NCBI GenBank assembly: GCA_934141615.1
Contig: CAKPCM010000034.1
Span: forward strand, 1-10,353
DNA length: 10,353 bases
Reading direction: 5' to 3'
Origin: an uncultured Bacilli bacterium
Lineage (GTDB): Bacteria > Bacillota_I > Bacilli_A > RF39 > UBA660
Shown here piece by piece: positions 8,612 through 10,353 of the stretch. Position numbers and translations under genes: made by a program. Within the stretch, counting starts at the first letter, position 1. Each line of letters starts with the position of its first letter. Under the pieces are notes generated by a model that was not told the DNA's origin, searched no databases, and worked only from the letters and a program-made list of their open reading frames with translations.

Positions 8612-9443
8612 CATTATTGATGGAACGACTGCTAGCTTAACACTTAAAAAGAAAATAGCAAACGAAATAAAGCAAAAAAACTTAAAGCCATGTCTTGCGG
8701 TTATTCAAGTAGGTGATAATAAGGCAAGTGATATATACGTAAGAAATAAAAATAAAGCCTGCGATATGGTAGGTATAAAATTCATAAACATTAAGCTTCC
8801 TGATACAATATCAGAAGATTTAATAATAAGTGAAATAGAAAGATTAAATTTAGATACAAACGTAAATGGTATTTTAGTTCAGCTTCCACTTCCACCATGT
8901 TTTGATGAGGGAAGAATAATAAATGCAATAAGTCCAGTAAAGGACGTTGACGGATTAACTTATCCTAACGTTGGAAACTTAGTTTTAGAAAATGAATGCT
9001 TAGTTTCTTGTACTCCTATGGGAGTTATGGAATTACTTGATATGTATAACGTTAGCTTAAAAGGAAAAAACGCCTGCATTGTAGGACGCAGTAACTTGGT
9101 TGGAAAACCATTAATACAACTTCTTTTAGCACGTGATGCAACGGTTAGTATATGTCATTCTAAGAGCCTTGATATAAAAAGTTATACAAAAATGGCTGAT
9201 GTCTTAATAGTTGCAGCGGGGCATCCTAACCTTATAACAAAAGATATGGTAAAAGAAGGTGCCGTTGTAATAGATGTTGGAATAAATAAAGAAAATGATT
9301 CCTTAGTAGGAGATGTTTCATTTGATGAAGTAAGGAAGAAGGCCTCTTTAATAACACCTGTTCCAGGTGGAGTTGGTCCGATGACAGTTGCATCCTTACT
9401 AAAAAACGTGGTTAAAGCTTATAAATTTCAAAATGGCAAATAA
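8604..9443 (+). CDS. folD: Bifunctional methylene-THF dehydrogenase / methenyl-THF cyclohydrolase
   Basis: FolD oxidises 5,10-methylene-THF with NADP and hydrolyses methenyl-THF to 10-formyl-THF, used for purine synthesis and formyl-methionyl-tRNA. The 279 residues match the family (about 280-290). Visible signatures are Y45..K49 in YVRNK, carrying the catalytic lysine, Q93 in GILVQLPLP, D116 in PVKDVDGL, the Rossmann dinucleotide loop GRSNLVGKP (161-169), CHSKS, DVGIN, and the C-terminal PGGVGPMT (254-261). AAGGTGA ends five bases before the ATG, inside the end of glyA. The start overlaps the glyA stop by eight bases, so the two consecutive pathway enzymes should be translationally coupled. 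No residue expected to be essential is missing. Confidence 0.98.
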   Translation: MNNIIDGTTASLTLKKKIANEIKQKNLKPCLAVIQVGDNKASDIYVRNKNKACDMVGIKFINIKLPDTISEDLIISEIERLNLDTNVNGILVQLPLPPCFDEGRIINAISPVKDVDGLTYPNVGNLVLENECLVSCTPMGVMELLDMYNVSLKGKNACIVGRSNLVGKPLIQLLLARDATVSICHSKSLDIKSYTKMADVLIVAAGHPNLITKDMVKEGAVVIDVGINKENDSLVGDVSFDEVRKKASLITPVPGGVGPMTVASLLKNVVKAYKFQNGK

Positions 9444-9726
9444 AGTAACAGCATTAGATGACGTTTTTATAAATAATTTACCAACGCTTGATTTACATGG
9501 TGAAACAAGAGATTCATCAAGGGTATTAGTAAAAGAATTTATAGAAGATAATTACGTTTTAAGAAACAGAAAAGTTTTAATAATACACGGAGTAGGAAAA
9601 GGCATAGTAAAGGATGAAACATACAAGGTATTAAAGCAAGATAAAAGAGTGTTAGAGTATCATGCTAATCATTATAATATGGGGTGTACACTTGTATATA
9701 TAAAAGAAAAACCTAAGAATAATTAA
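9433..9726 (+). CDS. Stand-alone Smr (small MutS-related) domain protein
   Basis: The 97-residue protein is almost entirely one Smr domain. It shows LDLHGETR (19-26), where the LDxHG sequence is the proposed nuclease motif, the second signature HGVGKG (52-57), and the closing strand GCTLVYI (84-90). Smr domains are metal-dependent or metal-independent nicking endonucleases on DNA or RNA. They occur at the end of MutS2 or as short free proteins. There is no MutS ATPase or coiled-coil part here, and no broken MutS2 upstream, since folD directly precedes it. The ATG overlaps folD by 11 bases. The frame is closed upstream by a stop at 9400, and no other start codon lies between. No Shine-Dalgarno sequence is seen before it, so translation probably depends on ribosomes finishing folD. 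Domain assignment is firm; substrate and cell role are open. Confidence 0.88.
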   Translation: MANKVTALDDVFINNLPTLDLHGETRDSSRVLVKEFIEDNYVLRNRKVLIIHGVGKGIVKDETYKVLKQDKRVLEYHANHYNMGCTLVYIKEKPKNN

Positions 9727-9765
9727 TCTTTTTATAATGAGAAAATAAAGAAGAACAACGTCATA

Positions 9766-9793
9766 TTGACAAATTATTAAAAATAAGTATAAT
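9766..9793 (+). promoter_or_regulatory. Consensus promoter of the two-helix membrane protein gene
   Basis: A perfect -35 TTGACA (9766-9771) and perfect -10 TATAAT (9788-9793) are separated by 16 bases. This is the best sigma-A type promoter in the window. Initiation is expected near 9800, with a leader of about 23 bases. The sequence GTCA-TAT-TGAC (9760-9770) is a small inverted repeat that overlaps the -35 and could be a repressor contact, but it is too short to claim. Confidence 0.8.
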
Positions 9794-9805
9794 AACTTGG
9801 CAAAG

Positions 9806-9813
9806 AAAGGGGA
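9806..9813 (+). promoter_or_regulatory. Ribosome binding site supporting a GTG start
   Basis: AAAGGGGA lies nine bases before GTG 9823. The TTG at 9821 runs straight into a TGA, and the next in-frame ATG (codon 17) lacks a comparable site, so GTG is preferred. Confidence 0.6.
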
Positions 9814-9822
9814 AGTTTTATT

Positions 9823-10197
9823 GTGACATCAGAAGAACTAAGAAAACAAGCAAAACAAAGAAGTAAGAAAATGACGATGAGGGAAGTAATAAAACATAAT
9901 AAAGAAACTCGTAGAAGAGTTATAGGATGGAGTATAGCAGGAGCTACTAGTTTAATGTTTGCAGGTTATAATCTATCAGATGTATGTAAAATTGCTATGA
10001 ACCATGATCAATCTCAAAGATCTTTACTTTATGCATATATTGGATTTTGTGTTGCACAGTTGGGATTTTCCATTTATGATTTTTCAATGGCAAGGGAAGA
10101 GAAAAAATGTTATATTGATGAAAGCAGCTTCGAAGAAGATGACTGTGATTTAGAAAGCAAAAAATCAGATGATAATAGTTTTACTAAAAAAATCTAA
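9823..10197 (+). CDS. Small two-helix membrane protein, function unknown (124 aa)
   Basis: I do not recognise the family. The N-terminal 32 residues are strongly basic (Lys/Arg-rich). Two hydrophobic segments follow, about residues 33-50 and 68-86, joined by a short polar loop of about 17 residues. Residues 90-124 are a charged tail with an acidic patch (SSFEEDDCDLE, about 101-111). By the positive-inside rule both ends should face the cytoplasm, with the loop outside. There is no signal peptidase site, lipobox or known catalytic motif. The start is GTG with AAAGGGGA nine bases upstream. The gene stands alone: a consensus promoter precedes it and an intrinsic terminator begins three bases after its stop, so it looks well transcribed by itself. 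It could be a toxin-like or envelope-stress peptide or a lineage-specific membrane protein; nothing in the sequence decides between these. Confidence 0.8.
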   Translation: MTSEELRKQAKQRSKKMTMREVIKHNKETRRRVIGWSIAGATSLMFAGYNLSDVCKIAMNHDQSQRSLLYAYIGFCVAQLGFSIYDFSMAREEKKCYIDESSFEEDDCDLESKKSDDNSFTKKI

Positions 10198-10199
10198 AT

Positions 10200-10230
10200 A
10201 AGGCTTAAATTAAGTCTTTTTTTCTTTTTT
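10200..10230 (+). terminator. Intrinsic terminator after the two-helix membrane protein gene
   Basis: The seven-base arms AAGGCTT (10200-10206) and AAGTCTT (10212-10218) pair with one G-U around the loop AAATT. A run of T (10219-10223), then C and six more T, follows. It is the clearest terminator in the window. Confidence 0.8.
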
Positions 10231-10353
10231 AAATAGTATTATAATTATGATGGATGTATGATTGATTGTAAAATGTGAGTTAATGTAAAGAGTTTTGGGG
10301 ATTTATAGTAAAAATATTAAAATGCAGGATTGTAAATTTTATTAGAATATAAA
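10231..10353. other. Non-coding right edge
   Basis: All ATG-started frames here close within a few codons on the + strand, and the complementary strand is full of stops. A TATAAT at 10240-10245 could be a -10 box for a gene beyond the edge, but no matching -35 is present, only the T-run of the terminator. I see nothing else. Confidence 0.5.

Noticed and set aside
4009..9219. AGCGG (the B. subtilis Chi sequence) at about 4009, 4030, 6481 and 9215, and once reversed at 6582
   Set aside because: Too few copies, explained by Ala/Ser codons, and the Chi sequence of this organism is unknown.
9400..9443. A programmed frameshift joining folD to smr
   Set aside because: The AAATTTC near the end of folD is not in the phase of a classical slippery heptamer, and smr has its own ATG.
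9727..9765. Terminator after smr
   Set aside because: Only a weak, irregular A/T pairing with no following U-run; read-through into the next gene cannot be excluded.

Overview
The window is a compact, very A+T-rich stretch of bacterial DNA with seven genes, all on the + strand. It most resembles a low-GC Firmicute (Bacilli, Erysipelotrichia-like or a Mollicutes-related gut lineage). The reasons are the AddAB (RexAB-type) recombination nuclease in place of RecBCD, AGGAGG/AAGGTGA ribosome binding sites, TATAAT promoters with a TGn extension, and short U-tract terminators. The tryptophans I checked are TGG, no gene needs UGA as a sense codon, and all seven genes stop with TAA. The standard bacterial code therefore fits and the Mycoplasma code is not required. 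The placement below phylum level is inference.

Layout. Positions 1-187 hold no gene I can support, only a short hairpin and a promoter. Next is a single-gene unit for an unrecognised charged protein of 274 residues (200-1024), which ends in a hairpin terminator. A second promoter lies directly behind that terminator. It starts a tight five-gene run, addB-addA-glyA-folD-smr (1099-9726), in which neighbours overlap by 8 or 11 bases or are 12 bases apart. A third promoter, with a perfect -35 and -10, drives a small two-helix membrane protein (9823-10197), closed by a good intrinsic terminator. The last 120 or so bases show no gene.

How the genes work together. AddA and AddB form the helicase-nuclease that resects double-strand DNA ends for RecA loading. 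Both nuclease domains look intact, and AddB keeps its four iron-sulfur cysteines, but AddB lacks the N-terminal P-loop found in the Bacillus subtilis protein. GlyA and FolD are consecutive enzymes of folate one-carbon metabolism: serine gives 5,10-methylene-THF, then 10-formyl-THF. This supplies glycine, purines, thymidylate and initiator formyl-methionine. The last operon gene is a stand-alone Smr domain, a family of DNA or RNA nicking nucleases. The operon thus joins DNA-end repair with the supply of nucleotide precursors. Whether that link is functional or just genome compaction cannot be told from sequence.

I see no mobile element, CRISPR array, tRNA, rRNA or prophage gene. The real unknowns are the first and last proteins. 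The rest is a housekeeping region with some odd details.
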